Origin: Gammaproteobacteria bacterium
Lineage (GTDB): Bacteria; Pseudomonadota; Gammaproteobacteria; Pseudomonadales; Pseudomonadaceae
Reading direction: 5' to 3'
DNA length: 64,000 nucleotides
Assembly: GCA_012728315.1 (NCBI GenBank)
Contig: JAAYFI010000031.1
Coordinates: 1 to 64,000 of the forward strand
Positions 40,273-51,413 of this stretch are shown piece by piece (positions within the stretch are counted from its first letter, which is position 1; every line of letters starts with the position of its first letter). Under the pieces are notes generated by a model. That model was not told the DNA's origin. It ran no database searches and saw nothing but the letters and a program-made list of their open reading frames with translations. The translations under genes and the position numbers were made by a program.

Positions 40273-41020
40273 GACGCTCTCCGCATACAGCACACTGCGG
40301 ATCACGGCGCACTTTCAACTCGCGAAAACGACTGCTCAGCGCATCCACCAGCAACAAACGCCCGACCAAAGGCTCACCAAAACCTGCCAGTATTTTCATC
40401 GCCTCCAGCGCTTGCAAGCTGCCAATCAAACCCACCAAAGGCCCTAAAACGCCAGCCTCACTGCACGTCAGCCCTTCTTCAGCCCCATCGCCAAAAACAC
40501 AGTGATAACACGGACTGTGCGCATTGGCGGGATCATACACGCTGATCTGACCTTCGCTGCGGATCGCCGCGCCACTGACCAACACTTTATTAGCGGCAAA
40601 ACAGGCTTTATTCAGCTGACCTCGAATCGTGAAGTTATCCGTACAGTCGAGTACCAAATCAACCGATTGCAGCAGTGCGGGCAAGTTTTGCTCATCCAGC
40701 TTAGCGCTGATGGTATGCACGCCAATATGCGGATTAAGCCCCTGTAAGCGCGTCTGTGCTGACTGCACTTTTAAAGTGCCTAAAGCGCTGCTGTCATGCA
40801 CAATTTGCCGCTGCAAATTAGATAAATCCAGGGTGTCAAAATCAGCTAAGTACAGCTCGCCAACACCTGCAGCCGCTAAATACAAAGCCACCGGCGAACC
40901 TAAACCGCCCAACCCGACAATCAGCACTTTGCTGTTTTTTAACCGCAACTGCCCTGCTACATCCACTTGTTTTAACAGGATTTGCCGGCTGTAACGCAGT
41001 AACTCTTCATCACTTAACAT
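40265..41020 (-). CDS. moeB: ThiF/MoeB-type sulfur-carrier adenylyltransferase
   Basis: This E1-like enzyme adenylates the C-terminus of MoaD (or a similar carrier) with ATP for molybdopterin synthesis. The 251-residue protein has GLGGLGSP (36-43), the adenylation residues in [10 protein letters not shown], and two zinc CxxC pairs (171/174 and 243/246). A possible catalytic cysteine, Cys186, lies in TCSEAG. There is no rhodanese domain. Position in hemA-prfA-prmC-moeB-murI is the usual Pseudomonas order. A role in another ubiquitin-like pathway cannot be excluded. Confidence 0.9.
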   Translation of the reverse strand: MLSDEELLRYSRQILLKQVDVAGQLRLKNSKVLIVGLGGLGSPVALYLAAAGVGELYLADFDTLDLSNLQRQIVHDSSALGTLKVQSAQTRLQGLNPHIGVHTISAKLDEQNLPALLQSVDLVLDCTDNFTIRGQLNKACFAANKVLVSGAAIRSEGQISVYDPANAHSPCYHCVFGDGAEEGLTCSEAGVLGPLVGLIGSLQALEAMKILAGFGEPLVGRLLLVDALSSRFRELKVRRDPQCAVCGERHA

Positions 41021-41033
41021 GGTATATAACGAC

Positions 41034-41873
41034 CTAAGACAAGGATGGTAGACGCCCTAAACTGATTCTTTCATGCCCAGATAAATCACGCCGACTGTAA
41101 ACATCGATAAAACCTGCGCCGCCGAGCAACTGACGTACAGCGTGCGCCTGATCAAAACCATGCTCAAGCAACAGCCAGCCAGCTGCTGTTAAATAGCTGG
41201 GGGCTTGCACAATAATCTCGCGAATATCATCCAAACCATCGACGCCTGAGACTAAAGCGCTGAGCGGCTCAAAGCGCACATCGCCCTGCTGCAGATGTGG
41301 ATCATTCGCAGCAATATAAGGCGGATTACTCAGAATTAAATCATAACGCTGACCAGACAAGGCACTGAACCAGTGGCTGTGCAAAAACTGCACATTGGTC
41401 AATTGCAAGTGGCGTTGGTTGCTTTGCGCTAAAGCGACCGCTGACTCAATACGATCCACTCCGGTCACGCTCCAAAGCGGCCGCTCACTGGCTAACGCCA
41501 GCGCCAGCGCGCCGGTGCCCGTGCCTAAATCTAAAACCTTACGCACACTGCTGTCATCAGCCAACTGTAAAGCCGTCTCGACCAATAACTCACTATCGGC
41601 GCGCGGAATTAACGTGTGTTCTGCCACTTCTAAATCCAGTGTCCAGAAGCCTTGTCGACCTAATAAATAGGCCACTGGCTCACCGCGCTGGCGGCGTTCA
41701 ACGAGCGCCATAAAGGCCGCAACGTGCGCCTCATCAACGGTTTTATCGGGCCATGCATAGAGGTAGCTGCGCGGCTTATCGAGAACAAAAGCCAATAGCA
41801 ATTCAGTATCGAGCTGCGCAGTGGGTGAGTCAATTTGTGCAGCTTGGGCTAATAACTGATCAATGCGCACCAT
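41034..41873 (-). CDS. prmC: Peptide chain release factor N5-glutamine methyltransferase
   Basis: PrmC methylates the Gln of the GGQ motif in RF1 and RF2. The 279-residue enzyme has an N-terminal helical domain, the SAM-binding loop DLGTGTGALAL (115-125), and the Gln-binding NPPY motif (183-186). It lies 5 nt downstream of prfA, which encodes its substrate, and this linkage is conserved in gammaproteobacteria. Confidence 0.96.
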   Translation of the reverse strand: MVRIDQLLAQAAQIDSPTAQLDTELLLAFVLDKPRSYLYAWPDKTVDEAHVAAFMALVERRQRGEPVAYLLGRQGFWTLDLEVAEHTLIPRADSELLVETALQLADDSSVRKVLDLGTGTGALALALASERPLWSVTGVDRIESAVALAQSNQRHLQLTNVQFLHSHWFSALSGQRYDLILSNPPYIAANDPHLQQGDVRFEPLSALVSGVDGLDDIREIIVQAPSYLTAAGWLLLEHGFDQAHAVRQLLGGAGFIDVYSRRDLSGHERISLGRLPSLS

Positions 41874-41878
41874 TAAAA

Positions 41879-42961
41879 TTAGTCGCCTAAAGCAGCGAGC
41901 TGATCCGCTTGGTACTCAAGTAATAACGGATCAATAATCTGCTCTAAATCGCCACCCAGCACATCAGCTAAAGAATACAACGTCAGATTAATGCGATGAT
42001 CCGTAACGCGCCCTTGGGGATAGTTATACGTGCGAATACGCTCAGAACGATCGCCACTACCAACCAAAGACCTGCGCGTATCGGACATTTCTTGCGCCGC
42101 AGCACTGCTTTGCTGATCCTCTAAACGTGCCGCCAACCAACCCATCGCGCGGGCACGGTTTTTATGCTGCGAACGCTCTTCCTGACATTCCACGACAATA
42201 CCGCTGGGCAAGTGAGTAATACGTACCGCAGAATCCGTTTTGTTCACGTGCTGACCACCTGCTCCCGAAGCACGGTAAGTATCCACCCGCAAATCGGCCG
42301 GGTTGATTTCAATCGCTGCCTGCTCATCGGGCTCAGGCAAAACCACCACAGTGCAGGCTGAAGTGTGCACACGGCCTTGCGATTCAGTTTCAGGCACACG
42401 CTGCACTCGATGCGCACCGGATTCAAATTTTAAACGCCCATAGACATTATCGCCTTCGACACGGGCAATAACTTCTTTGTAGCCGCCATGTTCACCGGCA
42501 TGCTCAGATAAAATTTCTACACGCCAGCCTTGACGCTCAGCGTAACGCAAATACATACGCATTAAGTCGCCAGAGAAAATAGCGGCTTCATCACCACCTG
42601 TTCCTGCGCGCACTTCCAGAAAGACGTTACGACCATCATTAGGGTCTTTCGGTAGCATCAGACGCTGTAAGTCAGCCTCAATAGCCTCTAAAGACTGTCG
42701 GCACTCCGCCACCTCTTCTTCAGCCATTTCACGCACATCAAGATCGCTATCTTTAAGCAAGGCCTGCGCCTCTTCAAGATTACTGCGAGTTTTGCGCCAC
42801 GTTTGAAACTTTTCCACCACCGGCTCGACCTCCGCATACTCTTTAGAGTAAGTGCGGTATTTCTCTTGATCCGTGATGATCTGTGCATCACCCAATAACG
42901 CTGTGAGTTCCTCAAAGCGCTCCTGCAGGCGGTCCAAACGATTGACTAACGACGCTTTCAT
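41879..42961 (-). CDS. prfA: Peptide chain release factor 1
   Basis: RF1 reads UAA and UAG stop codons and triggers peptidyl-tRNA hydrolysis. The 360 residues include the codon-recognition tripeptide PET (190-192, the RF1-type P-x-T) and the catalytic GGQ (235-237) in [18 protein letters not shown]. The length is standard. Its ATG shares one base with the hemA stop (TAATG), showing translational coupling. Confidence 0.97.
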   Translation of the reverse strand: MKASLVNRLDRLQERFEELTALLGDAQIITDQEKYRTYSKEYAEVEPVVEKFQTWRKTRSNLEEAQALLKDSDLDVREMAEEEVAECRQSLEAIEADLQRLMLPKDPNDGRNVFLEVRAGTGGDEAAIFSGDLMRMYLRYAERQGWRVEILSEHAGEHGGYKEVIARVEGDNVYGRLKFESGAHRVQRVPETESQGRVHTSACTVVVLPEPDEQAAIEINPADLRVDTYRASGAGGQHVNKTDSAVRITHLPSGIVVECQEERSQHKNRARAMGWLAARLEDQQSSAAAQEMSDTRRSLVGSGDRSERIRTYNYPQGRVTDHRINLTLYSLADVLGGDLEQIIDPLLLEYQADQLAALGD

Positions 42962-44226
42962 TAATTCGTGTCACCTGTTGTTAAACCAAATAATTCCTGC
43001 GCAACCGCCAGCGCTTCACACCGACCATCAGCAGATAAACGTTTTATTTGCACACTGGGTGTATGCAATAGCTTATTGGTTAAGCCGCGGGCTAATTGCA
43101 TCAGCGCCTCTTCAGGCGGCGTACCATTGGCTAAAGCACGCTGCACGCGCGCCAACTCTTCATCACGCAAACGTTCGCCCTGTTGGCGATAGGCTCGCAA
43201 TACATCAACAGCTTCCAGCTCGCGCAAACGCTGCATAAAGTCTGAGGTTCCCTGCACCACCAACTCTTCAGCGGCCTTTGCAGCACCTTGACGGCTTTTT
43301 AAGTTCTCTGTAACCACTTCATGCAGATCGTCAACGCTGTATAAGTAAACGTCATCTAGATCACCCACTTGTGGCTCAATATCGCGTGGCACAGCAATAT
43401 CAACCATAAAAATGGGCTTATGTTTACGCAGTTTTAACGCACGCTCCACGGCCCCCTTACCTAAAATAGGCAGCTGACTGGCGGTAGAACTGATAACAAT
43501 GTCACTTTTAACTAAGGCATCAGGAATATCGGACAATAAAATGGCTTGTGCACCAAACTCACTGGCCAGCTGCGTGGCGCGCTCCAGAGTGCGGTTGGCC
43601 ACGACAATCTTTTTCACCCCTTGCTCATGCAAGTGCCGTGCGACTAGGGTAATGGTTTCACCTGCCCCAACCAGCAGCGCCTGACTGTGCCCTAAATCAG
43701 TAAAAATCTGTTTCGCCAAGCTCACTGCAGCATAGGCCACAGACACAGGGTTTTCGCCAATTGCAGTGTCTGTCCGTACGGTTTTTGCTGTGCTAAAAGT
43801 CGCTTGGAATAAACGCCCTAATAAAGGCCCAAGGGTACCGGCCTCACGTGCAACAGCATAGGCTGATTTGATCTGCCCAAGAATTTGCGGCTCGCCCAGC
43901 ACTAAAGAATCCAAACCACAGGCCACACGCATCATATGGCGCACGGCTTGGTCATCTTGATGCACATAGGCACAGGCATGCAGATCGCCCACAGAAACCT
44001 GGTGAAACTCTGCCAACCAGTTCAGCACGGCTTCGGGGCGAGCAGTCTCTGTTTCCAGATACAACTCACTGCGATTACAGGTGGACAAGATCGCGGCTTC
44101 TCGACTGCCCACGACTCGACACAGCTGACGCAACGCCTCAACTAATTGCTCAGGGCTAAAGGCCACACGCTCGCGGACCGCCACAGAAGCTGTTTTATGA
44201 TTAATTCCAAGTGCAATAAAAGCCAT
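42961..44226 (-). CDS. hemA: Glutamyl-tRNA reductase
   Basis: HemA reduces glutamyl-tRNA to glutamate-1-semialdehyde, the first committed step of tetrapyrrole synthesis. The 421 residues contain catalytic Cys50 in [21 protein letters not shown] at the start, the NADPH-binding [14 protein letters not shown], and a C-terminal dimerisation domain. It heads the hemA-prfA-prmC-moeB-murI-pagL run and is divergent from the TPR lipoprotein gene, as in P. aeruginosa. Confidence 0.97.
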   Translation of the reverse strand: MAFIALGINHKTASVAVRERVAFSPEQLVEALRQLCRVVGSREAAILSTCNRSELYLETETARPEAVLNWLAEFHQVSVGDLHACAYVHQDDQAVRHMMRVACGLDSLVLGEPQILGQIKSAYAVAREAGTLGPLLGRLFQATFSTAKTVRTDTAIGENPVSVAYAAVSLAKQIFTDLGHSQALLVGAGETITLVARHLHEQGVKKIVVANRTLERATQLASEFGAQAILLSDIPDALVKSDIVISSTASQLPILGKGAVERALKLRKHKPIFMVDIAVPRDIEPQVGDLDDVYLYSVDDLHEVVTENLKSRQGAAKAAEELVVQGTSDFMQRLRELEAVDVLRAYRQQGERLRDEELARVQRALANGTPPEEALMQLARGLTNKLLHTPSVQIKRLSADGRCEALAVAQELFGLTTGDTN

Positions 44227-44473
44227 GCATCGTCGCTAAAGGGGATTTAAAGTGGGCAATTGTCCTACTTCAAAGCCTTCAGAACAACCTCCTAAAACAA
44301 AACACAACACTAAGTGTAAGAAAAAGCATATATTTTAGACTATCACATTCGCAGCAGGTCGCTGTTGATGTTAAAGCTAACCCACTCAAGTATAAACTCA
44401 GAGTAGCGCGCGCGTTTACTCTGCTTGTGTCATGATGCAGCTATTCTAATCTAACTTGTCTTGCCCTGTACTT

Positions 44474-46195
44474 ATGAATAAATATTTTAGTCTTATTTCA
44501 ATCGGTTTAATATTATCTGGCTGCCAAGCTCTGTCGCCGAGCACCGAGCCTGCTGCAGACAGTACTGCTGTGACCTCGACGGCACAGAGCCCCGCAGATA
44601 ATACCGCTCAATTTACACCGGAGACCCTAGTTAGCTTACTCACAGCTGAAATCGCTGGGCAGCGTGACCGTTTTGATATCGCTTCAGATAACTACATCGA
44701 ACAAGCCCAGCGCACCGGCGACCCCAGCGTAGCGGAACGTGCGTTTCGTATTGCTGAATACCTTGGCGAAGAACAACGCGCACTTACCAGCGCATTAATA
44801 TGGGCCAATGCTGCACCTGACAATTTAGAAGCGCAACGTGTTGCAGCAATTAAATTAGCTCAAGCCAAGCGCTACGAAGAAGCCATGCAGCGCATGGAGA
44901 GCGTGCTACAGGCTAAAGGCGATACACAATTTGATTTTTTAGCCTTATCAGCTGCGCAATCCGATCGTAAAACCCGACATGCATTGCTACAAAGCTTTGA
45001 TCGTTTACTCAGCAAGCACCCACACAATCAGCAGCTGGTTTTTAGCAAAGCCATCCTGCTTAGTGAAGACGATCGCATTGCTGAAGCCTTACAGCTGCTC
45101 GAAGATCAACCCAGGAAATATACCGTAGTTGCCACGGTATTGTTGCGTGCCCGCCTACTCAATCAACTGGACCGTGGTGAAGAAGCGTTACCGATTTTAC
45201 GCAATGCACTAAAGCATAACCCTGACGACCAGCGACTGCGTATCACTTATGCACGACAACTGATCGAGCTGAACCGGCTGGAAGAGGCGCGCGCTGAGTT
45301 TTTAGAGCTGCTGCAGCAGTCACCCGAAGATGACGATTTACGCTTTTCCTTAGCCTTAATCAATATGGACCTTGAAGCCTGGTCTGAAGCACAAGTTTAT
45401 CTAGAGGATTTAATTGAGCGCGACAGCTATAGCGACGCTGCTCAGTATAATTTAGGCCGCGTATTTGAAGAACTGCAAGACACCGAGCAAGCTTTAGTGG
45501 CCTATAAAGCAGTCGAGTCCGGAAACAATTACCTCGCGGCGCAGCAACGTATTGTCGCTCTATTGCTGAGCAATGGGCAGCTTAAAGACACAAGCACTCA
45601 CTTTGAAATGCAGCGCCTGCTCAATGATGACTTAGCCATTCAACTGTATTTAATTGAAGTTGAAGGTCTCTCCACCTACGATCAAGTCGAAACAGCATGG
45701 CTACGCATCAATCAAGCGTTAAAACACTACAGTGATGACCCTAGCCTGCTCTACACCCGCGCCATGGTAGCCGATAAACGCAATGATTTAGCCCAACTTG
45801 AAGACGACTTGCGTTTAATTTTGCGTGAGAACCCCAATAACGCCATGGCATTAAACGCCTTGGGTTACACTTTAGCCGACCGCACCGACCGTTTAGACGA
45901 AGCACGCCAACTGATTGAGCAGGCCCACACGCTTGAACCTGATGATGCGGCCATCACCGACAGTTTAGGCTGGGTGTATTATCGTCTTGGCAATCTCGCT
46001 ACCGCTGAACGCCTGTTGCGCGAAGCCTTTAGCGCCTACCCTGACGCTGAAATTGCCGCACACCTCGGTGAAGTTCTCTGGCAGCAAGGCAAACGCGCAG
46101 AAGCGCTGCGCATTTGGAAACAAGCGCTTAAAACTCAGCCCAACAACAGCGTGCTCAGCGAAACCATGCAGCGCCTAACTGACAAGGAGCTCTAA
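44474..46195 (+). CDS. Tetratricopeptide-repeat lipoprotein
   Basis: This is a 573-residue predicted lipoprotein. The signal sequence ends in the lipobox LSGC with Cys17, and a low-complexity Ser/Thr/Ala linker follows. The rest consists of TPR-type helix pairs, most clearly [22 protein letters not shown] and [21 protein letters not shown] near the C-terminus. ATG 44474 is chosen because it gives the lipoprotein signal; no good Shine-Dalgarno is visible. It is conserved upstream of lolB in Pseudomonas, ends 4 nt before lolB, and is likely a periplasmic scaffold. The partner is unknown. Confidence 0.85.
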   Translation: MNKYFSLISIGLILSGCQALSPSTEPAADSTAVTSTAQSPADNTAQFTPETLVSLLTAEIAGQRDRFDIASDNYIEQAQRTGDPSVAERAFRIAEYLGEEQRALTSALIWANAAPDNLEAQRVAAIKLAQAKRYEEAMQRMESVLQAKGDTQFDFLALSAAQSDRKTRHALLQSFDRLLSKHPHNQQLVFSKAILLSEDDRIAEALQLLEDQPRKYTVVATVLLRARLLNQLDRGEEALPILRNALKHNPDDQRLRITYARQLIELNRLEEARAEFLELLQQSPEDDDLRFSLALINMDLEAWSEAQVYLEDLIERDSYSDAAQYNLGRVFEELQDTEQALVAYKAVESGNNYLAAQQRIVALLLSNGQLKDTSTHFEMQRLLNDDLAIQLYLIEVEGLSTYDQVETAWLRINQALKHYSDDPSLLYTRAMVADKRNDLAQLEDDLRLILRENPNNAMALNALGYTLADRTDRLDEARQLIEQAHTLEPDDAAITDSLGWVYYRLGNLATAERLLREAFSAYPDAEIAAHLGEVLWQQGKRAEALRIWKQALKTQPNNSVLSETMQRLTDKEL

Positions 46196-46199
46196 ACGG

Positions 46200-46817
46200 A
46201 TGCGTTTTCCTGCTATTTTCCTGCTCGGCCTGATTTTTGCACTCAGCGGTTGCAGCCATTTCACCTCACAAGAGCAACTCAGTGGCAGCGGCCAAGCTGA
46301 CACTTGGCAAACTCACAAGCAAAATATTGAGCCTTTAGATGCTTGGCAAATTAATGGCAAGCTGGGCATTCGCAGCACACAAGAATCCGGTAGCGCGGTT
46401 TTATTTTGGCTGCAACGCCAAGATTACTTTGATATCCGCTTATCCGGCCCGCTAGGCCAAGGCTCAACACGACTCACTGGTCGCCAAGGCGCGGTCAGTC
46501 TAGAAATCGCTAATCGCGGCACTTTCCAAGCCTCCTCTGCTGAAGAGTTGATGCAACAACAGCTTGGCTGGAGCTTACCGGTTGAAAACCTACTCTGGTG
46601 GGTACGCGGCCTTCCCGCGCCCTATAGTAAAAGCCGTGTACAACTGGACAGCGCAAGCTTGCTGGCTCGGCTTGAGCAAGACCACTGGCAGATTGAATAC
46701 TTAAGCTATCGCACAGAAAACGGCGTGCAACTCCCTGAACGCATCAAACTCAACGGCGCCGGCCTCAATATCACCTTAGTGATTAAAGAATGGCAGGCAC
46801 GCCAGTTAGGTCAGTAA
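46200..46817 (+). CDS. lolB: Outer-membrane lipoprotein receptor LolB
   Basis: LolB accepts lipoproteins from the periplasmic carrier LolA and inserts them in the outer membrane. The 205-residue precursor has lipobox LSGC (Cys18), followed by the lipocalin-like barrel with [18 protein letters not shown] and [11 protein letters not shown]. Four nucleotides separate its stop from the ispE start. The lolB-ispE-prs order is conserved in gammaproteobacteria. Confidence 0.95.
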   Translation: MRFPAIFLLGLIFALSGCSHFTSQEQLSGSGQADTWQTHKQNIEPLDAWQINGKLGIRSTQESGSAVLFWLQRQDYFDIRLSGPLGQGSTRLTGRQGAVSLEIANRGTFQASSAEELMQQQLGWSLPVENLLWWVRGLPAPYSKSRVQLDSASLLARLEQDHWQIEYLSYRTENGVQLPERIKLNGAGLNITLVIKEWQARQLGQ

Positions 46818-46821
46818 TAAC

Positions 46822-47718
46822 ATGTCAAACACGCTTTTAAAGACCAGCGCACAGCCGTCCAAGGACAGCGCACCATTGAGCTTGCCCGCACCGGCCAAGT
46901 TAAACTTAATGCTGCATATTGTCGGGCGACGCGCAGACGGCTACCACCTGCTGGAAACTTTATTCCAGTTCTTAGACTACGCAGACACTCTACATTTTAG
47001 TCCGCGCTCTGATGGTGAAATTGTTTTACACAGCACTATCGCTGGCGTCCCCCACGATGACAATCTAATTGTCCGCGCCGCGCGCTTACTGCAAGAACGC
47101 AGCCAGAGCAAACTTGGCGCAGATATTTGGCTGGATAAAAAACTGCCGGTCGGTGGCGGTATTGGCGGTGGCAGCTCCAATGCCGCCACCACTTTAGTCG
47201 GCCTCAACCATTTATGGCGCACGGCTTTCGACCTTGAGCAACTGGCCCAGCTGGGGCTGACCTTGGGTGCAGATGTGCCTGTATTTGTCATGGGACGTGC
47301 AGCTTTTGCGCAAGGTATCGGCGAACAATTGCAACCTGTAGAACTGCCTGAACCTTGGTATCTTGTCGGTGTGCCCGCTGTTTCGATTAGCACAGCAAAA
47401 ATATTTTCGGACAAAGCCTTGACACGCAACACTCCCATCACTAATATACGCACCGTTCTCAAGCAAGGCGGTCACAATGATTGCCAAGCGGTAGTTGAGA
47501 GGTGTTACCCAGAAGTGCGTAACGCTTTGATCTTGCTAAACAAATTTGTTGATGCTCGATTAACTGGAACTGGAAGTTGTATATTTGGGGGCTTCCCAAA
47601 CCAACAACAAGCTGTTAAAGTAGCAACCCAGATTTCAGAGTCACTACCAAGCTTTGTAGCACAAGGCGCAAACATCTCGATGTTGCACCGAGCACTACAG
47701 AACTTAACTGAACACTGA
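46822..47718 (+). CDS. ispE: 4-diphosphocytidyl-2-C-methyl-D-erythritol kinase
   Basis: IspE phosphorylates the 2-hydroxyl of CDP-methylerythritol in the MEP isoprenoid pathway. The 298-residue GHMP kinase has [21 protein letters not shown] (23-43) and the ATP loop [12 protein letters not shown] (111-122). The N-terminus carries about 20 extra polar residues before PAPAKLNL. tRNA-Gln follows 31 nt after the stop. Confidence 0.95.
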   Translation: MSNTLLKTSAQPSKDSAPLSLPAPAKLNLMLHIVGRRADGYHLLETLFQFLDYADTLHFSPRSDGEIVLHSTIAGVPHDDNLIVRAARLLQERSQSKLGADIWLDKKLPVGGGIGGGSSNAATTLVGLNHLWRTAFDLEQLAQLGLTLGADVPVFVMGRAAFAQGIGEQLQPVELPEPWYLVGVPAVSISTAKIFSDKALTRNTPITNIRTVLKQGGHNDCQAVVERCYPEVRNALILLNKFVDARLTGTGSCIFGGFPNQQQAVKVATQISESLPSFVAQGANISMLHRALQNLTEH

Positions 47719-47749
47719 TTGTTCTACATTGTAAAATGTAAAACTCTAC

Positions 47750-47824
47750 AGGGGCGTCGCCAAGCGGTAAGGCAGCAGGTTTTGATCCTGCCATGCGTTG
47801 GTTCGAATCCAGCCGCCCCTGCCA
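47750..47824 (+). tRNA. tRNA-Gln (TTG)
   Basis: This is a 75-nt cloverleaf with acceptor AGGGGCG pairing with CGCCCCT, discriminator G and encoded CCA (47822-47824). The anticodon arm is GCAGG/CCTGC with TTG at 47782-47784; the T-loop is TTCGAAT. Its location between ispE and prs matches other Pseudomonas genomes. Confidence 0.96.
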
Positions 47825-47832
47825 CATTACGA

Positions 47833-47879
47833 AACCTTCGTGGTTTCGCGTTGACCGCGAAGACACGAAGGTTTTTTTC
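47833..47879 (+). terminator. Terminator after tRNA-Gln
   Basis: AACCTTCGTG and GGTTTCGCG pair with CGCGAAGA and CACGAAGGTT to form a long stem with a small internal mismatch. It is followed by TTTTTTC. It separates the tRNA from prs, which must have its own promoter or rely on read-through. Confidence 0.85.
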
Positions 47880-47911
47880 GTCAGGCCCACCCTCAGTAAC
47901 AGGTACTGCGC

Positions 47912-48853
47912 GTGTCCAAGATGATGATCTTTACGGGGAACGCAAACCCCGACCTCGCCCGTCGTGTAGCAGCACAATTGTATATTCCATTGGGCGACGC
48001 TTCGATCGGTAAATTCTCTGACGGTGAAGTCAGTGCGGAAATCAATGAAAACGTACGCGGTAAGGATGTGTTTTTAATACAACCAACTTGCGCACCGACC
48101 AATGATAACCTCATGGAACTCATCGTTATGATTGATGCTTTCCGTCGCTCTTCAGCGTCGCGCATCACAGCTGTTGTTCCTTATTTCGGTTACGCACGTC
48201 AAGACCGCCGTCCTCGCTCTGCCCGTGTTGCCATCAGTGCCAAAGTGGTTGCTGATATGCTTTCTGGTGTTGGCGTTGACCGTGTGCTCACAGTTGACTT
48301 GCACGCTGACCAAATCCAAGGTTTCTTCGATATCCCAGTTGATAATATCTATGGTTCTCCAGTGCTGGTGGATGATATCCAAGCGCAGCGCTTTGAAAAC
48401 CTTATGATTGTATCTCCAGATATCGGCGGTGTTGTGCGTGCTCGCGCTGTAGCCAAGTCGCTCGGTGTTGACCTTGCGATCATTGATAAGCGCCGCCCTA
48501 AAGCCAACCAATCTGAAGTGATGCATATTATCGGTGATGTTGAAGACCGCACGTGTATCCTTGTGGATGATATGGTCGATACAGCCGGAACGCTCTGCAC
48601 AGCAGCGAAAGCATTAAAAGAACGTGGCGCATCGAAAGTGCTCGCGTATTGCACTCACCCTATTTTATCCGGACGTGCGATCGAAAATATCGAAAACTCG
48701 CTGCTTGATGAAATTGTGGTAACCAACACTATTCCGCTGTCGGCCGCAGCCCAAGCTTGCTCTCGCATTCGTCAACTCGACATTGCGCCAGTGGTTGCCG
48801 AAGCTGTACGCCGCATCAGCAATGAAGAATCGATCAGCGCGATGTTCCGTTGA
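47912..48853 (+). CDS. prs: Ribose-phosphate pyrophosphokinase
   Basis: Prs makes PRPP for nucleotide, His and Trp synthesis. The 313-residue enzyme is very close to the pseudomonad form: [20 protein letters not shown], the FGYARQDRR flexible loop, the [12 protein letters not shown] metal site and the PRPP-binding [12 protein letters not shown]. The start is GTG 47912; no strong Shine-Dalgarno is seen. It ends about 45 nt before the hairpin in front of rplY. Confidence 0.97.
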   Translation: MSKMMIFTGNANPDLARRVAAQLYIPLGDASIGKFSDGEVSAEINENVRGKDVFLIQPTCAPTNDNLMELIVMIDAFRRSSASRITAVVPYFGYARQDRRPRSARVAISAKVVADMLSGVGVDRVLTVDLHADQIQGFFDIPVDNIYGSPVLVDDIQAQRFENLMIVSPDIGGVVRARAVAKSLGVDLAIIDKRRPKANQSEVMHIIGDVEDRTCILVDDMVDTAGTLCTAAKALKERGASKVLAYCTHPILSGRAIENIENSLLDEIVVTNTIPLSAAAQACSRIRQLDIAPVVAEAVRRISNEESISAMFR

Positions 48854-48898
48854 ACAGCGCAAGATCAACTACCGCCTAATTGATACTTAGGCCTTCGC

Positions 48899-48946
48899 AA
48901 CCCCGCTCGTCACTGGTCGCAAGTTGACGGGCGTAGTTGTTTTTTT
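48899..48946 (+). terminator. Terminator-like hairpin directly upstream of rplY
   Basis: AAC-CGCTCGTCA (from 48899) pairs with TGACGGGCG-AGTT (to 48938) with a 2-nt internal loop, followed by a run of seven T residues (48940-48946). The rplY Shine-Dalgarno GGAGAG begins immediately after the T run. It can end prs transcripts, or act as an attenuator controlling rplY. Confidence 0.75.
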
Positions 48947-48958
48947 GGAGAGAAACAC

Positions 48959-49603
48959 ATGAGCGAATTTACTCTTAATGCACAAGCGCGTAGCGACTTG
49001 GGGAAAGGTGCGAGCCGCCGCCTACGTCGCAACGCTAACTTAATCCCTGCTGTAGTTTATGGTGGTGATCAAGAGCCTGCACTAATTAGCCTAGAAAACC
49101 GTGAAGTAGCAAAACTGCTGCTAAACGATGCTGCATTCAGTAGCATTCTTACGCTAAACGTTGATGGCACTAAGCAAAACGTTTTAATCAAAGATTTACA
49201 ACGCCACCCTGCAAAAGGTTTTGTTTTGCATGCTGACTTTATCCGCGTTATTGCAGGTCAGAAGCTGACTACTTTGGTTCCAGTGGTATTGCTGAACGAA
49301 GAAAACTGTGTTGGCGCTAAAACTGGCGGTGGTGATATCTTCCGTCTGGCAACAGAGCTGGAAATCACCTGCTTACCAAAAGACCTGCCTGATGCTATCG
49401 AAGTTGACATGACCAACGTCAATGTTGGCGAAATCGTTCACTTAGCTGACCTGACTGCACCTAAAGGTGTTGAGTTCACAGCCTTAGCGCACGACAACAA
49501 CATCGCAGTTGCCAGCGTTCAAGCAGCTCGCGTAAACGTTGAAGAAGACGAAGATCAAGATCAGCCAGCAGAAGCAGCTGAAGGCGAAGCAGAAGAGAAG
49601 TAA
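48959..49603 (+). CDS. rplY: 50S ribosomal protein L25/CTC
   Basis: L25 binds 5S rRNA. The 214-residue protein is the long CTC form: an N-terminal L25 domain ([27 protein letters not shown]) and a C-terminal TL5-type beta domain, ending in a very acidic tail (EEDEDQDQ... EGEAEEK). The long form is usual in Pseudomonas, unlike the short E. coli L25. pth follows 39 nt later, with AAGGAG before its start. Confidence 0.95.
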   Translation: MSEFTLNAQARSDLGKGASRRLRRNANLIPAVVYGGDQEPALISLENREVAKLLLNDAAFSSILTLNVDGTKQNVLIKDLQRHPAKGFVLHADFIRVIAGQKLTTLVPVVLLNEENCVGAKTGGGDIFRLATELEITCLPKDLPDAIEVDMTNVNVGEIVHLADLTAPKGVEFTALAHDNNIAVASVQAARVNVEEDEDQDQPAEAAEGEAEEK

Positions 49604-49642
49604 TTTCTCGCTGTTTGATCTGTAAGACAAGGAGCTCCCGTA

Positions 49643-50227
49643 GTGAATGCTGTGCAACTGATCGTCGGCTTAGGTAATCCAGGCCCAGAATACGACCAGA
49701 CCCGGCATAACGCGGGGGCTTTTTTCGTTGAGCGTCTAGCCGCAGCTCAAGGTGTAAGTCTCAGCTTTGATAAGAAATATTTCGGTCTAACTGGGAAATT
49801 CAGCTATCAAGGCCGTGATATTCGCCTACTGATTCCGACCACTTACATGAACCGTAGTGGTCAAGCCGTTGCTGCACTGGCTAATTTTTTTAGAATTAAA
49901 CCTGAAGAAATTTTGGTTGCACACGATGAGCTGGATATGCCACCGGGCGTTACCAAACTCAAACTAGGCGGCGGACACGGCGGGCACAATGGTTTGCGCG
50001 ATATTATCGCCAGCCTTGCCAACCAAAAAAACTTTTATCGTTTACGTATTGGTATCGGTCATCCGGGCCACAGCAGCCAAGTGTCTAACTATGTGTTAAG
50101 CCGTGCGCCACGTGACGAGCAAGACCTAACCCACACCAGTATCGAATTTGCCCTTGGCGTAGTGCCTGATCTTCTTGACGGTAATTTCTCCCGCGCAATG
50201 CAGCAGCTACACAGCCAAAAGGCTTGA
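49643..50227 (+). CDS. pth: Peptidyl-tRNA hydrolase
   Basis: Pth releases peptides from tRNAs that drop off ribosomes. The 194 residues contain [18 protein letters not shown] (8-25) with catalytic His22 and Asn12, the [10 protein letters not shown] segment, and HDELDMPPG. The start is GTG 49643 with AAGGAG upstream. ychF begins 25 nt after its stop, the conserved pth-ychF order. Confidence 0.96.
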   Translation: MNAVQLIVGLGNPGPEYDQTRHNAGAFFVERLAAAQGVSLSFDKKYFGLTGKFSYQGRDIRLLIPTTYMNRSGQAVAALANFFRIKPEEILVAHDELDMPPGVTKLKLGGGHGGHNGLRDIIASLANQKNFYRLRIGIGHPGHSSQVSNYVLSRAPRDEQDLTHTSIEFALGVVPDLLDGNFSRAMQQLHSQKA

Positions 50228-50252
50228 CTCTATTTTTCCCGAGGGACTCATC

Positions 50253-51353
50253 ATGGGATTTAACTGCGGTATCGTAGGTTTGCCCAACGTTGGCAAGTCG
50301 ACCCTATTTAACGCCTTAACCAAATCTGGCATTGCAGCCGAAAACTTTCCATTCTGCACCATCGAGCCCAACACCGGTATTGTCGCCGTACCTGATCCAC
50401 GCTTAGGCCCGCTCGCTGAAATTGTTCAGCCTGAACGCGTATTGCCGACCACCATGGAATTTGTTGATATTGCCGGCCTTGTAGAAGGTGCGTCTAAAGG
50501 TGAAGGTTTAGGTAACAAATTTCTAGCCAACATCCGCGAAACCGATGCCATCGCTCACGTGGTGCGTTGCTTTGAAGATGATAATGTCATTCACGTTTCT
50601 AATTCAGTTGACCCAAAACGTGATATTGAAATTATTGATCTTGAGTTGATTTTTGCCGACCTTGAAAGCTGTGAGAAACAACTGCAGCGTGTTGCCCGCA
50701 ACGCCAAAGGCGGTGACAAAGAAGCTGTGGCGCAAAAAGCCTTGCTCGAGCAGCTGATTGCCCACTTCACCGAAGGCAAGCCAGCACGCTCTTTAATCAA
50801 AGACTGGAGCGAAGACGAGAACCGCCTTGTTCGCGGCTTCCACTTATTGACCACTAAGCCGGTTATGTATATCGCTAACGTCGCTGAAGATGGCTTTGAA
50901 GACAATCCATTCCTCGATGTGGTACATGCGATTGCTCAAGCAGAAGGCGCGCCAGTGGTGCCGGTCTGCAATAAAATTGAAGCGGAAATTGCTGAGCTCG
51001 ACGATGGCGAAGAAAAGGATATGTTCCTTGAAGCCCTCGGCCTTGAAGAACCCGGTTTAAACCGCGTGATTCGTGCAGGTTATGAGCTGCTCAATCTGCA
51101 AACCTACTTCACCGCAGGTGTGAAAGAAGTTCGCGCATGGACAACCAAAGTGGGCGCAACAGCCCCGCGCGCTGCTGCAGCCATTCACACTGACTTTGAA
51201 AAAGGTTTTATTCGTGCTGAAGTGATCAGCTACGAGGACTTTATTCAATATAAAGGCGAAGCTGGCGCGAAAGAAGCCGGTAAATGGCGCTTGGAAGGCA
51301 AAGACTACATCGTGCAAGATGGCGATGTAATGCACTTTAGATTTAACGTCTAA
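50253..51353 (+). CDS. ychF: Redox-regulated ATPase YchF
   Basis: YchF is an Obg-family P-loop protein that prefers ATP and binds ribosomes. The 366 residues contain [18 protein letters not shown] (6-23), [20 protein letters not shown], the altered G4 site CNKIEAEI, and a C-terminal TGS domain. The start is ATG 50253 with GAGGGAC upstream. Codons open before it overlap pth and are not used. Confidence 0.96.
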   Translation: MGFNCGIVGLPNVGKSTLFNALTKSGIAAENFPFCTIEPNTGIVAVPDPRLGPLAEIVQPERVLPTTMEFVDIAGLVEGASKGEGLGNKFLANIRETDAIAHVVRCFEDDNVIHVSNSVDPKRDIEIIDLELIFADLESCEKQLQRVARNAKGGDKEAVAQKALLEQLIAHFTEGKPARSLIKDWSEDENRLVRGFHLLTTKPVMYIANVAEDGFEDNPFLDVVHAIAQAEGAPVVPVCNKIEAEIAELDDGEEKDMFLEALGLEEPGLNRVIRAGYELLNLQTYFTAGVKEVRAWTTKVGATAPRAAAAIHTDFEKGFIRAEVISYEDFIQYKGEAGAKEAGKWRLEGKDYIVQDGDVMHFRFNV

Positions 51354-51367
51354 CCTGCACCAGCCAG

Positions 51368-51402
51368 CACACTTGCGCAGCGTTGAAGCCTGCGCAAGTG
51401 TG
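51368..51402. terminator. Perfect 13-bp hairpin between convergent ychF and thioesterase
   Basis: CACACTTGCGCAG (51368-51380) and CTGCGCAAGTGTG (51390-51402) form a perfect stem with a 9-nt loop. No T run follows on either side. A bidirectional stop or 3'-end stabiliser is likely. Confidence 0.55.
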
Positions 51403-51413
51403 TAACAGTTCGC

